A DNA stretch of 61,450 nt, taken from NCBI GenBank assembly GCA_020831525.1, contig JAFIGH010000018.1, forward strand, positions 1 to 61,450, in the 5' to 3' direction. This stretch comes from Opitutales bacterium (GTDB taxonomy: Bacteria; Verrucomicrobiota; Verrucomicrobiia; Opitutales; Oceanipulchritudinaceae). The position numbers were made by a program, and so were the translations under genes. The notes under the pieces were generated by a model. That model was not told the origin of the DNA. It saw nothing but the letters and a program-made list of their open reading frames with translations, and made no database searches. The stretch's first letter is position 1, and every line of letters starts with the position of its first letter. Positions 49,563-57,636 of the stretch are shown here, one piece after another.

Positions 49563-49591
49563 AAAGACCGGCCGCAAGGCCGGTCTTTTTT
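49563..49591 (+). terminator. Rho-independent terminator after PEP-CTERM gene
   Basis: AAAGACCGGCC pairs with GGCCGGTCTTT across GCAA, followed by a T-run. The stem is identical to that at 52022-52048. Confidence 0.92.
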
Positions 49592-49693
49592 GTGCCGTCG
49601 GCAGCTCCTTTCCGGCGCGCCCCGCGCGGCGGAGACCCACGCGAACCCGCACCGGCCCGGCTTCTTTTCTCCGGACACAAAACATCCCGAGTT

Positions 49694-49723
49694 CGAAGTG
49701 TTTTGTCGCGACGAAACACTTCG
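49694..49723. repeat. 30-bp near-perfect palindrome
   Basis: CGAAGTGTTT (49694-49703) pairs with AAACACTTCG (49714-49723), and the centre GTCGCGAC (49705-49712) is itself palindromic, with a single mismatched pair. It has no T-run, so it is not a terminator. It lies between the PEP-CTERM terminator and the GGCT-like gene end, where no gene is supported. Confidence 0.6.
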
Positions 49724-49766
49724 CAAGTGGAAACTCTAATGTCGCGTCGGACCAAACCCGCGGCCC

Positions 49767-50255
49767 CTACGGAATCGCCCGGTTGGCCCGCGCCCGCGCT
49801 TCATCGGGGTCGGCGACGGCGGGCACGGCGGCCAGTCCGGCAATGTATGCCGGAGGTAACCCGGATGCGCGGGCACCGGCGAGAACAAGGTCCAAATACC
49901 AGTCAAAGGGCCGCAGGCCCGGGTCGGTCCACTCCTTTGACGCGGTGTAGGTCATTACCCGGCGGCGCGTCCCTTCCATCGCCACCTCCACTTCGGTCTC
50001 GCGGTATTGCACCGGCCAGCCTTCCGCGCGGCGCAGCCCGCCGATCCTTCCGGCCTCACACACATAGACCGCTCCCCACACCGCGCAGCCCGGTGCCTCC
50101 GCAAGCGTCGCCTTGCCCGAACCGTCGGCCCCGCGCTTGTGGAACACCACCCGGTGCTCAGCCAGCCGCGCCACGCCCGCGAACCGCGCCGACGGCACCC
50201 GCGCCGCCAACCGCGGCACGAACAGGTTGCTGCCGTATGCAAAGTATTCGAGCAT
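49767..50255 (-). CDS. GGCT/AIG2-like gamma-glutamylcyclotransferase-fold protein
   Basis: 162 residues from ATG 50255, beginning MLEYFAYGSNLFVPRLAARVP. YGSNL is the substrate-loop signature of the gamma-glutamylcyclotransferase fold. Later GKATLAEAPGCAVWGAVYVC and the DWYLDLVLAGARASGLPPAYIAGL end are typical of the gamma-glutamylcyclotransferase-like family. The predicted role is cleavage of a gamma-glutamyl amide to 5-oxoproline, but many family members have no proven substrate. It stands alone on the minus strand between two PEP-CTERM genes. Confidence 0.85.
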   Translation of the reverse strand: MLEYFAYGSNLFVPRLAARVPSARFAGVARLAEHRVVFHKRGADGSGKATLAEAPGCAVWGAVYVCEAGRIGGLRRAEGWPVQYRETEVEVAMEGTRRRVMTYTASKEWTDPGLRPFDWYLDLVLAGARASGLPPAYIAGLAAVPAVADPDEARARANRAIP

Positions 50256-50506
50256 TCCCCTCCTACCCGAACCCCGCCGCCGACCCGCGTCAACCGCCGC
50301 AAGCCCACCCGGACCAGATACCCCGCCCTGCGCAACTGTATTACCAAACAAACCCCTTGGCGGCGGCGCTCCTCGCGTGTGAGGTAAGACCCGTCACTCC
50401 GGAGAGCGGTCTGTCCGTTCTCCCTCTCCCCAAACCGGAAAACACTCCCTCCGGTCGAACGAACAACACGCTAATCCCAAAAGGCAAAGTTACAACTACC
50501 CGAGTT

Positions 50507-51979
50507 ATGAATAAAAGTACCCTCTCTTCACTCGCGGCGCTCTTGGCGACCGCCGTCGCGGCCCATGGGCAGATCGTCTGGACCGGTGAAACCGGAACCG
50601 GCGCGGATCCAGACTCCGGAAACTGGAGCGACGCAGGAAACTGGGACCCGTCCGCCCCGACCAGCGGCCCCACGACGGCGCTCAGCTTCTCCAATACCGA
50701 TCCGGCGAATCCCGAGTATACCAGCACATTGGATATCGGCGGCGAAAACAACGTCTTCGATGTCAATCAAATGACATTCAATAATAATGCGACCTCGGGC
50801 AATGACGTCGGGATCTTCATCGAACGGACCGACAACCGGAGTCTTCGTTTTACCGGCGCCAACCCCAGCCTGATCCAAAACGGCTCCCGCCGATCCGAAA
50901 TCCGTGTTCCCATTCTATTTGACCCGACCTCCGGCGACTCGATCATCTCCGGCAATGGGGACGGATTTCTTGTTGTCGGCGCTGGTGGATCCGTTGATGC
51001 TGGGACGCATGGGACATTGACCAAAAACGGTTCGAGCACTTTTTTCTTTAACGTTTCTTCAGGTGGATTTTCCGCTGATCGGATTATTGTCAACGACGGA
51101 CGTTTCGGCTTTGACGGCCGGCTAGGCCAGCATTCCGGCGTCATTGTTGAAGTGTATGGATCCGGTTCATACGGGTTACTCGGACACGGCGGAGACGGTT
51201 TCACCATCGGCGGGGCCATCGGCGACGGTTGGTTGCGCAATCAAACCAACCAAGACCGGGCGATGGGAATCAACGTTGAGGAGGGTGGAAACTATGAGTT
51301 TAACGGGACCATCACCGACAGTCGGATTCGCAACGTGCGAATTGGGGGTGAAGGAACGCAGATCTTCGGCAATGGAGCCGAAGTTTCCCGCGATGTGCTC
51401 GTCGGGAGTACGAGTCAAACCTCCGAAGTTTCCCTGTCCGGCGGCAACCTGGCCATCTCCGGTACCGTCACCGGCGGAGGCACAACCTATGTCGGCGACG
51501 GAGGCACCCTTTCCGGAGACGGAACATGGGAGCGCGCCTTGGTCGTTGAAGACGGCGGCACACTGAGTCCCGGTGCCAGCACCGGTACTTTGACCGTGGG
51601 CAACACCACCCTGCTGAATGGATTTATCTACAACTGGGAATTCAATAGTTTCGACGACACCTCCGACCTGATCAATGTCCTCGGGTCGCTCGATCTGACC
51701 GACGGTCAAGCCGGCACAATCAACATGATCGGCCTGGGCGGTTCGGACTTTTCGGAGTTCGGCGGCAGCCTCGCCATCTTCACCACCAACGGCATCGTCG
51801 GTGCCGATGACGGCGATACCCTTGATTGGATTGTGACCCTCAACGGCGTTGAGCAAAGCTGGACCGCCACCGTCGTCGGCGATACGGTTGTCATTCCCGA
51901 GCCGTCGACCTACGCCGCGCTCTTCGGAATCGGCGCGCTGGGCATGGTTCTATTCCTCCGCCGCCGGGCGCGGCGCTGA
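50507..51979 (+). CDS. PEP-CTERM protein with autotransporter-like beta-helix repeats
   Basis: 490 residues from ATG 50507. A signal peptide (LAALLATAVAAHGQ) precedes WTGETGTGADPDSGNWSDAGNWDPSAP, typical of passenger-type beta-helical surface proteins. The middle is rich in short G-G-T, N-G-S and V-G-D-G-G-T-L-S-G-D-G-T turns ending with the GGTLSPGASTGTLTVGNTTL motif common in such proteins. The C-terminus is IPEPSTYAALFGIGALGMVLFLRRRARR, a PEP-CTERM signal. Base composition is more AT-rich than in neighbouring enzymes. The preceding 250 bp (50256-50506) hold the promoter but no clear operator. Confidence 0.85.
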   Translation: MNKSTLSSLAALLATAVAAHGQIVWTGETGTGADPDSGNWSDAGNWDPSAPTSGPTTALSFSNTDPANPEYTSTLDIGGENNVFDVNQMTFNNNATSGNDVGIFIERTDNRSLRFTGANPSLIQNGSRRSEIRVPILFDPTSGDSIISGNGDGFLVVGAGGSVDAGTHGTLTKNGSSTFFFNVSSGGFSADRIIVNDGRFGFDGRLGQHSGVIVEVYGSGSYGLLGHGGDGFTIGGAIGDGWLRNQTNQDRAMGINVEEGGNYEFNGTITDSRIRNVRIGGEGTQIFGNGAEVSRDVLVGSTSQTSEVSLSGGNLAISGTVTGGGTTYVGDGGTLSGDGTWERALVVEDGGTLSPGASTGTLTVGNTTLLNGFIYNWEFNSFDDTSDLINVLGSLDLTDGQAGTINMIGLGGSDFSEFGGSLAIFTTNGIVGADDGDTLDWIVTLNGVEQSWTATVVGDTVVIPEPSTYAALFGIGALGMVLFLRRRARR

Positions 51980-52021
51980 GACCGCTTTCAAGGGTTCCCC
52001 CCGAAAACAGCACTCCCCATG

Positions 52022-52052
52022 AAAGACCGGCCGCGCAGGCCGGTCTTTTTTT
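52022..52052 (+). terminator. Rho-independent terminator after PEP-CTERM gene
   Basis: AAAGACCGGCC pairs with GGCCGGTCTTT across GCGCA, then a run of T. It is the same stem as at 49563-49588. Confidence 0.92.
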
Positions 52053-52090
52053 GCGTAAATCCCGGGGACAGACGCGGACGCGACCGCGGT

Positions 52091-53128
52091 TCACGCACCG
52101 GGATTGCGCAGGGTCTGCCCGTCGTGCCATTCGCACGGGATATTGACATTGAGCGGGTACGGGGGGATGCCGTAGTTGCCGAGGATGAGCTGCTCGCGCA
52201 AAAGGCGCACCGCTTCCCGTCCCATGAGGTTGTGGTTGGGATCGATACCGGAGTAGAACTCCCGCGCCGTTGTGGCGGGAACGGCGACGCCGATATCCTC
52301 TGGGATGCGCATGCCGAGCGCCTTCATCCAACTATAGATCCGCCAGTTCTGCGTTATAATGATCTCGGGCCCCCATTTACGGAACCACTCATTGAACTGG
52401 TCTTGATCCCATTGTGGCATGATGAGGTGCGCGACCCGCTCAACGTCGGTGCCGAGGGACTGTTCCTCCGTCCACACGCCCGCCTTGAAGGCGCGGTTGG
52501 AAACGAGATCGAGCGCCTCGCTGAAGCACAGGCCGATGCGGCGGTAGCCCATGCCGTGGATCTTCCGGTAGAGTTTACGCCCGTTTGCGAAGTGGTCGGT
52601 CGAGACGCTGTGGAAGATGTGCCGCGAAAAGATCGGCTTGCAGGCGATAACGACAAACTTTTCCCAGTCCAGCTCGCGCGGGCGCACTTTCTCGGAGGGC
52701 CGGGGAAAGTAGAGAATGACGCCGCGGATGCCGCGGTGGTGGAGCACGCGGGTGAGACGCTTGGCAGTGTCCGGGCGGCCGTCGTGGGGGAACAGCTCGA
52801 CATGCATGCCCCACTGCTCCGCGGCAGCGGCGACTCCCGCGCGCAGGCCCCGGACATCCTCGGCTTTCTCCAGCGAATAGACGGGTTCTTCAGCGACAAG
52901 CAGGGCGATGTTCTGCGGGGCGGAGCGCGCCCCGCCGCGGCGGCTGCGGTAGGCGGCGAGCGCGCTCATCATGGGATCCTCGCGGAAGCCCATCTCGAGC
53001 GCGAGGCGGCGGATACGTTCGCGGGTGGCGGCGGAGACGCGCCCCGTCCCGCGGAGCGCGTGCGACACCGTCGCCTGGGACACCCCGGCGCGGACGGCGA
53101 CATCCTTCATGGTAATCCGCTTTCCCAT
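52091..53128 (-). CDS. LacI-family transcriptional regulator
   Basis: 345 residues from ATG 53128. The helix-turn-helix MKDVAVRAGVSQATVSHALRGTGRVSAATRERI is a textbook LacI start, followed by the hinge and an effector domain (NIALLVAEEPVYSLEKAEDV, RGIRGVILYFP, IFHSVSTDHFANGRKL, DIGVAVPATT). An upstream in-frame start at 53173 adds 15 unconserved residues. It lies downstream of a PEP-CTERM gene and upstream of unrelated genes, so the target operon is unclear. The ligand is unknown. Confidence 0.93.
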   Translation of the reverse strand: MGKRITMKDVAVRAGVSQATVSHALRGTGRVSAATRERIRRLALEMGFREDPMMSALAAYRSRRGGARSAPQNIALLVAEEPVYSLEKAEDVRGLRAGVAAAAEQWGMHVELFPHDGRPDTAKRLTRVLHHRGIRGVILYFPRPSEKVRPRELDWEKFVVIACKPIFSRHIFHSVSTDHFANGRKLYRKIHGMGYRRIGLCFSEALDLVSNRAFKAGVWTEEQSLGTDVERVAHLIMPQWDQDQFNEWFRKWGPEIIITQNWRIYSWMKALGMRIPEDIGVAVPATTAREFYSGIDPNHNLMGREAVRLLREQLILGNYGIPPYPLNVNIPCEWHDGQTLRNPGA

Positions 53129-53247
53129 CGCGTGCAGGGAGACTAGCCGCTTTGACCGCCCCCTGTCCACCACGGGCTTCGGTTGCTCTCCGCCTCTGCA
53201 TGGCCGCCGTCGGACGCGCTTGCCCTGCCGAAACGTTCGCAGGCGAG

Positions 53248-53781
53248 TCAGCGGTCAAGATCGTCCACGTCAATTTCGGCGGGAGGAATCAGCTCTTGAA
53301 GAAGCCGGGCGTCAATGGGGTCAGCGGGCAAAGGTTCGACCGCGCCCGGTGAGCCCGGACCCTCGTCGGCAGCGTCCTCCCACGGGTCGACGCGGATTTG
53401 CGCGTCCAACTCCATGAGCGCCTCCAGCTCGCGCTCGAACTCTTGCTCCGCCTCGGCTTCTTCGCGTTCGATACGGTCGATAAGCGCCTGAATACGCTCT
53501 TCGGGGGCGGCTTCGATGGAATCGACACGGTGCAGGTGGTCGGCGGCGGGCGGTTCGCCCACGGAATCGAGGATATTCATGAGGTAGAACAGCGCCATGA
53601 CCCCGACGGCAGCGAAGACGGCGAACGTCATGGAACGCACGGAAGTGCGGTGGTCGCGCTTCTTGTCGATGCCGGGGGCGTCCTTCTTGAGACGCTGAAT
53701 GGCGGCCTCGCGGTCGCTGCCGGAGAAGCGGCCGGGGCGGCCTCCGGAATGTGGAAAGCGGTGGAATTTGGGATCACTCAT
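53248..53781 (-). CDS. Small membrane protein of unknown function
   Basis: 177 residues. A basic N-terminus (RFPHSGGRPGRFSGSDREAAIQRLKKD) precedes one transmembrane segment (about 51-69, MTFAVFAAVGVMALFYLMNIL). The rest is acidic and largely alpha-helical, with a likely coiled coil (EERIQALIDRIEREEAEAEQEFERELEALME). I recognise no family. Its ATG overlaps the dinB stop by 4 bp (ATGA), so it is cotranslated with the polymerase, but no functional link is known. Confidence 0.7.
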   Translation of the reverse strand: MSDPKFHRFPHSGGRPGRFSGSDREAAIQRLKKDAPGIDKKRDHRTSVRSMTFAVFAAVGVMALFYLMNILDSVGEPPAADHLHRVDSIEAAPEERIQALIDRIEREEAEAEQEFERELEALMELDAQIRVDPWEDAADEGPGSPGAVEPLPADPIDARLLQELIPPAEIDVDDLDR

Positions 53782-54836
53782 GTCGCGGCGGCGAAGGGAA
53801 GTTCGATTTGCGCGGGGTCGGTCTCGGGCGGTTCGGTGAAGCGCACCCCCACACCCAAGAGACGCACGGCGTGCGGGCTGCGCTCAAAAGCTTCGCGCAA
53901 GAGCGTCTCCACGACGGGGGCCTCCACCTTGGCAGCGGGCCGCTCGCAGGTCGTGGAGCGGAAATCGGCGAATTTTACTTTCACGAAGACTTTGCGGTAG
54001 GATGCGTCGGCGCGGGCAAGGTCCGCCTCCAGCTCGGGCAGCATGGCGAGGAGGGCTTCACGGCATTCGTCGAAGGTCGACAGGTTGCGCTCGAAAGTCT
54101 GCTCCGTGCTCAGCGATTTGCGGCGGCGGTCGGTTTCCACCGGACGGTCGTCCTCGCCACGGCAAAGGGCGTGCAGCTCCATACCCCACTTATCGCCGAA
54201 TTCCGTGCAGAGACGGTCGAGGGTCCACGCCTGGAGCTGGCCGCAGGTCTCGACCCCCGCCGCCGCGAGCCGTTCCGCCGATTTCGGCCCCACACCCCAG
54301 AGTTTGCGCACCGGCAGGTCGCGCACGAAGTCGGCCACGCGCCCAGGCGTCACGGCGAACTGTCCGTTCGGCTTGCGCCAGTCGCTCGCGATCTTGGCGA
54401 GCATCTTGTTGGGGGCGACGCCCGCGCTGGCGGTGAGGCGTGTCTTCTCCGCGATCCGGCGGCGGATTTCCTTGGCGATGTCCCAGGCATAGCCGGGGCT
54501 GTCGCTCACATCGAGGTAGGCCTCGTCGAGGGAGAGCGGCTCGATGCGGTCGGTGAACGCCCGGAAAATGGCACGGATGCGCCGCGCCTCCGCCCTGTAT
54601 ACATCGAACCGCACCGGCTTGAGGACAAGATGCGGACACAGCTCGCGCGCCTTGAAAACAGGCATGGCGGAGCGGCAGCCGAACTCGCGCGCGATGTAAT
54701 TGCAGGTCGTGAGCACGCCGCGGCCCGAGCTGCCGCCCACCCCCACCGGTTTGTCCGCCACAGTGGGGTCGTCGCGGCACTCGATGGCCGCGTAGAAGCA
54801 GTCCATGTCGATGTGGATGATGCGCCGTTGTTTCAT
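53778..54836 (-). CDS. dinB: DNA polymerase IV (Y-family translesion polymerase)
   Basis: 352 residues from ATG 54836. The palm motifs are HIDMDCFYAAIE (metal-binding Asp) and PLSLDEAYLDVS (Asp-Glu pair). Steric and HhH regions include SAGVAPNKMLAKIASDWRKPNG and VRKLWGVGPKSAERLAAAGV, and a little-finger domain follows. The C-terminal QIELPF matches the beta-clamp-binding motif. It carries out error-prone bypass of lesions. No LexA-like box is obvious in the 168-bp divergent region shared with araA. The downstream membrane-protein gene overlaps by 4 bp. Confidence 0.95.
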   Translation of the reverse strand: MKQRRIIHIDMDCFYAAIECRDDPTVADKPVGVGGSSGRGVLTTCNYIAREFGCRSAMPVFKARELCPHLVLKPVRFDVYRAEARRIRAIFRAFTDRIEPLSLDEAYLDVSDSPGYAWDIAKEIRRRIAEKTRLTASAGVAPNKMLAKIASDWRKPNGQFAVTPGRVADFVRDLPVRKLWGVGPKSAERLAAAGVETCGQLQAWTLDRLCTEFGDKWGMELHALCRGEDDRPVETDRRRKSLSTEQTFERNLSTFDECREALLAMLPELEADLARADASYRKVFVKVKFADFRSTTCERPAAKVEAPVVETLLREAFERSPHAVRLLGVGVRFTEPPETDPAQIELPFAAAT

Positions 54837-54944
54837 CGCGCCGGAGACAACCCTCCTGGAAAGTTGCGCTTCACGCAAGCGCCGCCGCCGCATCCGAAAA
54901 TCGGCGGCATGGCACCATCGGCCCTTGCCTATCCGGAATACATT

Positions 54945-54975
54945 CAGATTATTCCATGAAAATTCCATAATTTCA
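54945..54975 (+). promoter_or_regulatory. 18-bp motif CAGATTATTCCATGAAAA plus a second half-site upstream of araA
   Basis: 54945-54962 matches the motif at the AraC-type gene start (31103-31120) at 17 of 18 positions. A second ATTCCATAAT copy (54962-54971) follows 11 bp after the first ATTCCATGAA, giving tandem half-sites 34-60 bp before araA ATG 55005. It is a probable binding site of the arabinose regulator. Confidence 0.6.
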
Positions 54976-55004
54976 CCAGTCACCCGCCAGACAGCCAACC
55001 ACTC

Positions 55005-56519
55005 ATGAAACTTGCGCCCAGCCCATGCGAAATCTGGTTCCTCACCGGAAGCCAGCACCTCTACGGCGAGGAAACCCTCCGCCAAGTCGCCGACCACTCG
55101 CAGGCCATCGTCAACGGCCTCAACGACGGCAGCCTCCCGCTGACCGTCGTCGCCAAGCCCGTGCTCACCACGCCCGACGCCATCCACGCCGCGCTCTCCG
55201 AAGCGAGCGCCTCACCCGTCTGCGCCGGCGTCATCTGCTGGATGCACACCTTCTCCCCCGCGAAGATGTGGATCCGCGGGCTCAAGGCGCTCACACGCCC
55301 GCTGCTGCACCTCCACACGCAGTTCAACCGCGACCTGCCGTGGGACACCATCGACATGGACTTCATGAACCTCACCCAGTCCGCCCACGGCGACCGGGAG
55401 TTCGGGTTCATGTGCTCGCGCCTGCGCCTCGACCGCAAAGTCGTCGCCGGCCACTGGGAAGACGCCGCCGTGCATAGCGCCGTCGCCGACTGGATGCGCG
55501 CCGCGCGGGCATGGCGCGACTGGCAGGGCGCGCGCTTCGCCCGATTCGGGGACAACATGCGCCAAGTCGCCGTCACCGAAGGGGACAAGGTCGCCGCCGA
55601 GACGCGCTTCGGCTATTCCGTCAACGGCTACGGCGTGGGCGACCTCGTCGCCAAGGTCAACGCCGCCTCTGACAAGGAGATCGACGCCCTCGCCGCCGAG
55701 TACCTCGACACCTACGATGCCGCCGCCGCCCTCCGCCGCGGCGGGGACGCGCATGCCTCCCTCCGCGAGGCCGCCCGCATCGAGCTGGGCATGCGCGCCT
55801 TTCTCGAAGAGGGAGGATTCAAGGGATTCACGACCACCTTCGAAGACCTCCATGGACTCGGCCAACTGCCCGGCCTCCCCGTGCAACGGCTCATGGCCGA
55901 CGGCTACGGCTTCGGCGCGGAGGGCGACTGGAAAACCGCCGCCCTCGTCCGCGCCCTCAAAGTCATGGCCGCCGACCGTCCCGAAGGCGTCGCCTTCATG
56001 GAGGACTACACCTACCACCTCGAAGCGGGCGCGGAAAAAGTCCTCGGCTCCCACATGCTCGAGATCTGCCCCTCCATCGCCGCGGGCAAACCACGCGTCG
56101 AAATCCATCCCCTCGGCATCGGCGGCAAGGCCGACCCCGTGCGGCTCGTCTTCGACTGCCCGGCGGGCACCGCTCTCAACGCTTCCCTCGTCGACCTCGG
56201 CAACCGCTTCCGCCTCCTCGTCAACACCGTCGACGCCGTCGAGCCGCAGAAGGACCTGCCCAAGCTCCCCGTCGCCCGCACCCTCTGGAAGCCGCACCCC
56301 GACTTCGCCACCGCCACCGCCGCATGGATCCTCGCAGGTGGCGCGCACCACACCGCCTACACCCGCGCCGTCGGGGCCGCCGCACTCGAAGACTTCGCCG
56401 AAATGGCGGGCATCGAGTACCTCCTCATCGGCCCGGATACCACCGTCAGCGGCATCAAAAAGGAAATCCGCTGGAACGACCTCTACCACCAACTCGCCCA
56501 CGGCCTCGGCCACACCTGA
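55005..56519 (+). CDS. araA: L-arabinose isomerase
   Basis: 504 residues from ATG 55005. The start [20 protein letters not shown] is characteristic. Catalytic and metal regions include [32 protein letters not shown] and the Glu-containing [15 protein letters not shown] and [10 protein letters not shown] segments, with the late GAHHTAYT motif. It converts L-arabinose to L-ribulose, manganese-dependent. araD follows one base after its stop, so the two form an operon. No ribulokinase (araB) gene is present in this window; phosphorylation must be done elsewhere. Confidence 0.97.
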   Translation: MKLAPSPCEIWFLTGSQHLYGEETLRQVADHSQAIVNGLNDGSLPLTVVAKPVLTTPDAIHAALSEASASPVCAGVICWMHTFSPAKMWIRGLKALTRPLLHLHTQFNRDLPWDTIDMDFMNLTQSAHGDREFGFMCSRLRLDRKVVAGHWEDAAVHSAVADWMRAARAWRDWQGARFARFGDNMRQVAVTEGDKVAAETRFGYSVNGYGVGDLVAKVNAASDKEIDALAAEYLDTYDAAAALRRGGDAHASLREAARIELGMRAFLEEGGFKGFTTTFEDLHGLGQLPGLPVQRLMADGYGFGAEGDWKTAALVRALKVMAADRPEGVAFMEDYTYHLEAGAEKVLGSHMLEICPSIAAGKPRVEIHPLGIGGKADPVRLVFDCPAGTALNASLVDLGNRFRLLVNTVDAVEPQKDLPKLPVARTLWKPHPDFATATAAWILAGGAHHTAYTRAVGAAALEDFAEMAGIEYLLIGPDTTVSGIKKEIRWNDLYHQLAHGLGHT

Positions 56520-56520
56520 T

Positions 56521-57252
56521 ATGGACCCCGCCTTCAGTGCCCTCTGCGAAGAATGCGCCGAGGCCAACCGCGCCCTCCCCGGCTCCGGCCTCGTCGATCT
56601 CACCTTCGGCAACGTGAGCGTGCTCGATCCCGCCCGCGGCGTCTTCGCCATCAAACCGAGCGGTGTCGAGTATGACCGCCTCACTCCCGGCGACATCGTC
56701 GTCCTCGACCTCGACGGCAACACCGTCTCCGGGCGGCTCCGCCCGTCCAGCGACACACCCACGCACCGCTGCCTCTACCGCGCATTCGCCGGCAAAGGCA
56801 TCCGCGCCGTCGTCCACACCCACTCGCGCATGGCCGTCGCCTTCGCCCAGGCCGGGCGCCCCGTCCCCTGCCTCGGCACCACCCACGCCGACCACTTCCA
56901 CGGCGAAGTGCCCGTCACCCGCGACCTCTCCGAAGCCGAAATCAACGGCGACTACGAGTGGGCCACCGGTGTAGTCATCGTCGAAACCTTCGAAGCGCGC
57001 GACCCCGCCGCCGTCCCCGCCGTCCTCGTGCGGCGTCACGGCCCCTTCGCATGGGGGCCTACCGGGGCAAAAGCCGTCGAGAACGCCCTTGCCCTCGAAA
57101 TCTGCGCCGACATGGCCTTCCACACCCTCGCCCTTGCCCCGGACGCCACCGCCTTCCCCCAGGCCCTCCTCGACAAGCACTTCCTCCGCAAACACGGCAA
57201 GAACGCCTACTACGGCCAACCGCCCGCAGAGCCCGACACCCCGGCAAAGTAG
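56521..57252 (+). CDS. araD: L-ribulose-5-phosphate 4-epimerase
   Basis: 243 residues, a class II aldolase-family enzyme. LVDLTFGNVSVLDPARGVFAIKPSGVEYDRLTPGDIVVLDLDGN is the AraD/SgaE start. The zinc-ligand histidines are in AVVHTHSRMAVAFA and LGTTHADHFHGEVPVT, with a third in VLVRRHGPFAWG. It epimerises L-ribulose 5-phosphate to D-xylulose 5-phosphate, feeding the pentose phosphate pathway. SgaE/UlaF-type epimerases look similar, but coupling to araA favours the arabinose role. Confidence 0.93.
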   Translation: MDPAFSALCEECAEANRALPGSGLVDLTFGNVSVLDPARGVFAIKPSGVEYDRLTPGDIVVLDLDGNTVSGRLRPSSDTPTHRCLYRAFAGKGIRAVVHTHSRMAVAFAQAGRPVPCLGTTHADHFHGEVPVTRDLSEAEINGDYEWATGVVIVETFEARDPAAVPAVLVRRHGPFAWGPTGAKAVENALALEICADMAFHTLALAPDATAFPQALLDKHFLRKHGKNAYYGQPPAEPDTPAK

Positions 57253-57313
57253 ACCCCGCCCGCGGAAGCCACAGCAGCACCAGCGAAAGTGCCTGCAACA
57301 AAATCCCAAGATT

Positions 57314-57493
57314 TTCTCAGAGATATTGTATATGTTTTATATAGAAGATATTAAGATAAAGCTATATTGATTCGTTTTATACCATTATATTCGAAGTTCT
57401 CTGAGCTAAAGGATTTATTTCCTCCGGGCGGAGAAATCAGCAATGTGTTATTTTGTGCAGTTTTTGTATATAGCTGTCTTCTATCATTTTTTG
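57314..57493 (+). repeat. AT-rich intergenic element B (second copy of element A architecture)
   Basis: 61 bp after araD. CTCAGAGA (57316-57323) and TCTCTGAG (57398-57405) are perfect inverted repeats 74 nt apart, followed by GCTAAA (57405-57410). Later comes an ATATA-CTTCT-CATTTTTTGA block (57468-57493). The left arm TTCTCAGAGATA is the exact reverse complement of the left arm of element A (27555-27566), yet each copy pairs with its own right arm. A GC-rich hairpin CCTCCGGGCGGAG lies inside (57421-57433). No coding potential is seen; it precedes the M20-astA-astD operon and may include its promoter. Confidence 0.5.
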
Positions 57494-57636
57494 AGAGCTG
57501 AGGGCGAAGCGGCGTCCGGAAACACTGGCGGCGTTTCTGGGGCGGCGGACGGGAGGCCGCGACCTGAGAGGCACGGATTCACCCTTTGCGTGCGAAAAGC
57601 TGGCGTTTTGCGGCGGGTCCGCGCATGGTAGGTCCC

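Noticed and set aside
55212-56762. 516-codon minus-strand frame opposite araA
   Set aside because: Shadow of araA with no recognisable domain.
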